The position numbers and the translations under genes were made by a program. A DNA stretch of 31,861 nt from JBCCEJ01 sp039030335 (lineage in GTDB: Bacteria; Pseudomonadota; Gammaproteobacteria; HK1), in the NCBI GenBank assembly GCA_039030335.1, contig JBCCEJ010000065.1, forward strand, positions 1 through 31,861, read 5' to 3'. The notes under the pieces are model-generated. The model did not search any database. It was not told the DNA's origin and was given only the letters and a program-made list of their open reading frames with translations. Position 1 is the first letter of the stretch. The number at the start of each line of letters is the position of its first letter. Of this stretch, positions 31,495-31,861 are shown one piece after another.

Positions 31495-31809
31495 TCTGAG
31501 TCGCGGCCCCCTGCGCGGCTTCATCGCCGCAATGCGTGGGTCGACTGGCGCGCAGGCCTTCTCCCCGCAGAGCGTGCAGGCAATACCAACCGGCTGATCG
31601 GCGCGTTCTGTGTGCGGCGGGTGCGCGATTCTGCGCTCTTTCTGACCCTCTCGGAGGGCGCGCGTCGGCGTTGCAAGCGAGAATGATTTGCATTACCGTG
31701 CTAGGCTGATCGGCGCAAATACCCCGTCTGCTTCTGCGACATTCGTTTGCATTTGTATCAGCAGTTCAACTCTATAAAAGCATCTCGAGCCCATTCGAAG
31801 GAGTTCCGA
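31495..31809. other. 315-bp region downstream of fur, containing the control region of the next gene
   Basis: No gene is seen. It contains a Fur-box match (31679-31697), a repeated TTTGCATT (31687-31694 and 31746-31753), an AT-rich TATAAA at 31773-31778 that could be a -10 element, and a short CCCTC/GAGGG hairpin near 31648-31658 with no clear U-run. Confidence 0.6.
31679..31697. promoter_or_regulatory. Fur-box match
   Basis: GAGAATGATTTGCATTACC matches the 19-bp Fur consensus at 14 positions (counted by eye). It lies 113 bp before the next start codon, downstream of fur. The core TTTGCATT recurs at 31746-31753, just upstream of a TATAAA, so cooperative Fur binding over the promoter is plausible. 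Confidence 0.7.
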
Positions 31810-31861
31810 ATGAACACATCACCCCTTAAACGTCTTGGCGTGCTGTTTGGTCTGCTGGCTG
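31810..31861 (+). CDS. start of an exported protein, partial (runs off window)
   Basis: ATG 31810 has AAGGAG at 31797-31802. The 17 codons seen read MNTSPLKRLGVLFGLLA, the basic-plus-hydrophobic start of a signal peptide. Because it sits behind a Fur-box match, an iron-related secreted or outer-membrane protein (a periplasmic iron-binding protein or TonB-dependent receptor, say) is the likeliest class. The product cannot be identified from this fragment. Confidence 0.7.
   Translation, partial: MNTSPLKRLGVLFGLLA

Noticed and set aside
1..31861. Search by eye for tRNA, rRNA, CRISPR arrays, insertion sequences and U-tract terminators
   Set aside because: No cloverleaf-like sequence, repeat-spacer array, transposase or stem followed by a T-run was found. 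A covariance-model scan could still reveal an RNA I cannot see.

Overview
The window is a GC-rich (roughly 60-65%), densely coded stretch of a bacterial chromosome. A gammaproteobacterial or related Pseudomonadota origin is likely. This is inferred from a zinc-type fur gene, a RimJ-like acetyltransferase, several LysR regulators, an iron-box promoter and a DUF4124 protein. I see no rRNA, tRNA, CRISPR array, insertion sequence or phage gene. The composition looks even, so this reads as an accessory catabolic region rather than a recent mobile island.

Region 1 (1-3850): a leftward run of class III aminotransferase, small membrane protein and DUF4124 protein (cut by the window edge). A divergent cupin follows. 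Region 2 (3040-6529): a FAH-family hydratase diverges from a TPP-dependent decarboxylase/synthase-type gene plus an SDR. The 255-bp gap between them holds two clean dyad symmetries that look like operators. Region 3 (6572-11926, leftward): crotonase, TauE/SafE permease, AtuA (DUF1446) protein, DUF4387 protein and a flavin monooxygenase with a SnoaL-like N-terminus. The close spacing and one ATGA overlap suggest an operon for breakdown of an unidentified organic acid or terpenoid-like compound.

Region 4 (12190-19427): an amidohydrolase-2 enzyme, an HD-domain protein whose metal-ligand pattern resembles diiron oxygenases, a CaiB/BaiF CoA-transferase, a 53-residue small ORF divergent from a LysR gene coupled to a RimJ-like acetyltransferase, an SDR lacking its Tyr/Lys catalytic pair, and a nitrilase-family amidase. 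Region 5 (19536-25476): a HypT-like LysR gene diverges from a PLP-dependent D-cysteine desulfhydrase/L-cysteate lyase-type gene. A three-gene betaine-type ABC importer follows. The LysR/lyase gap contains a perfect LysR box. The importer permease carries an unusual N-terminal membrane/coiled-coil extension.

Region 6 (25610-31861): an overlapping pair of a two-TM protein and a class II glutamine amidotransferase, a 995-residue membrane spermidine-synthase-like fusion, fur, and the first codons of a probable exported protein behind a strong Fur-box match.

Taken together, regions 2-5 look like a peripheral catabolic toolkit of uptake, CoA activation, beta-oxidation-type chemistry, FMO oxygenation, C-S/C-N bond cleavage and amide hydrolysis. 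The substrates cannot be read from the sequence.
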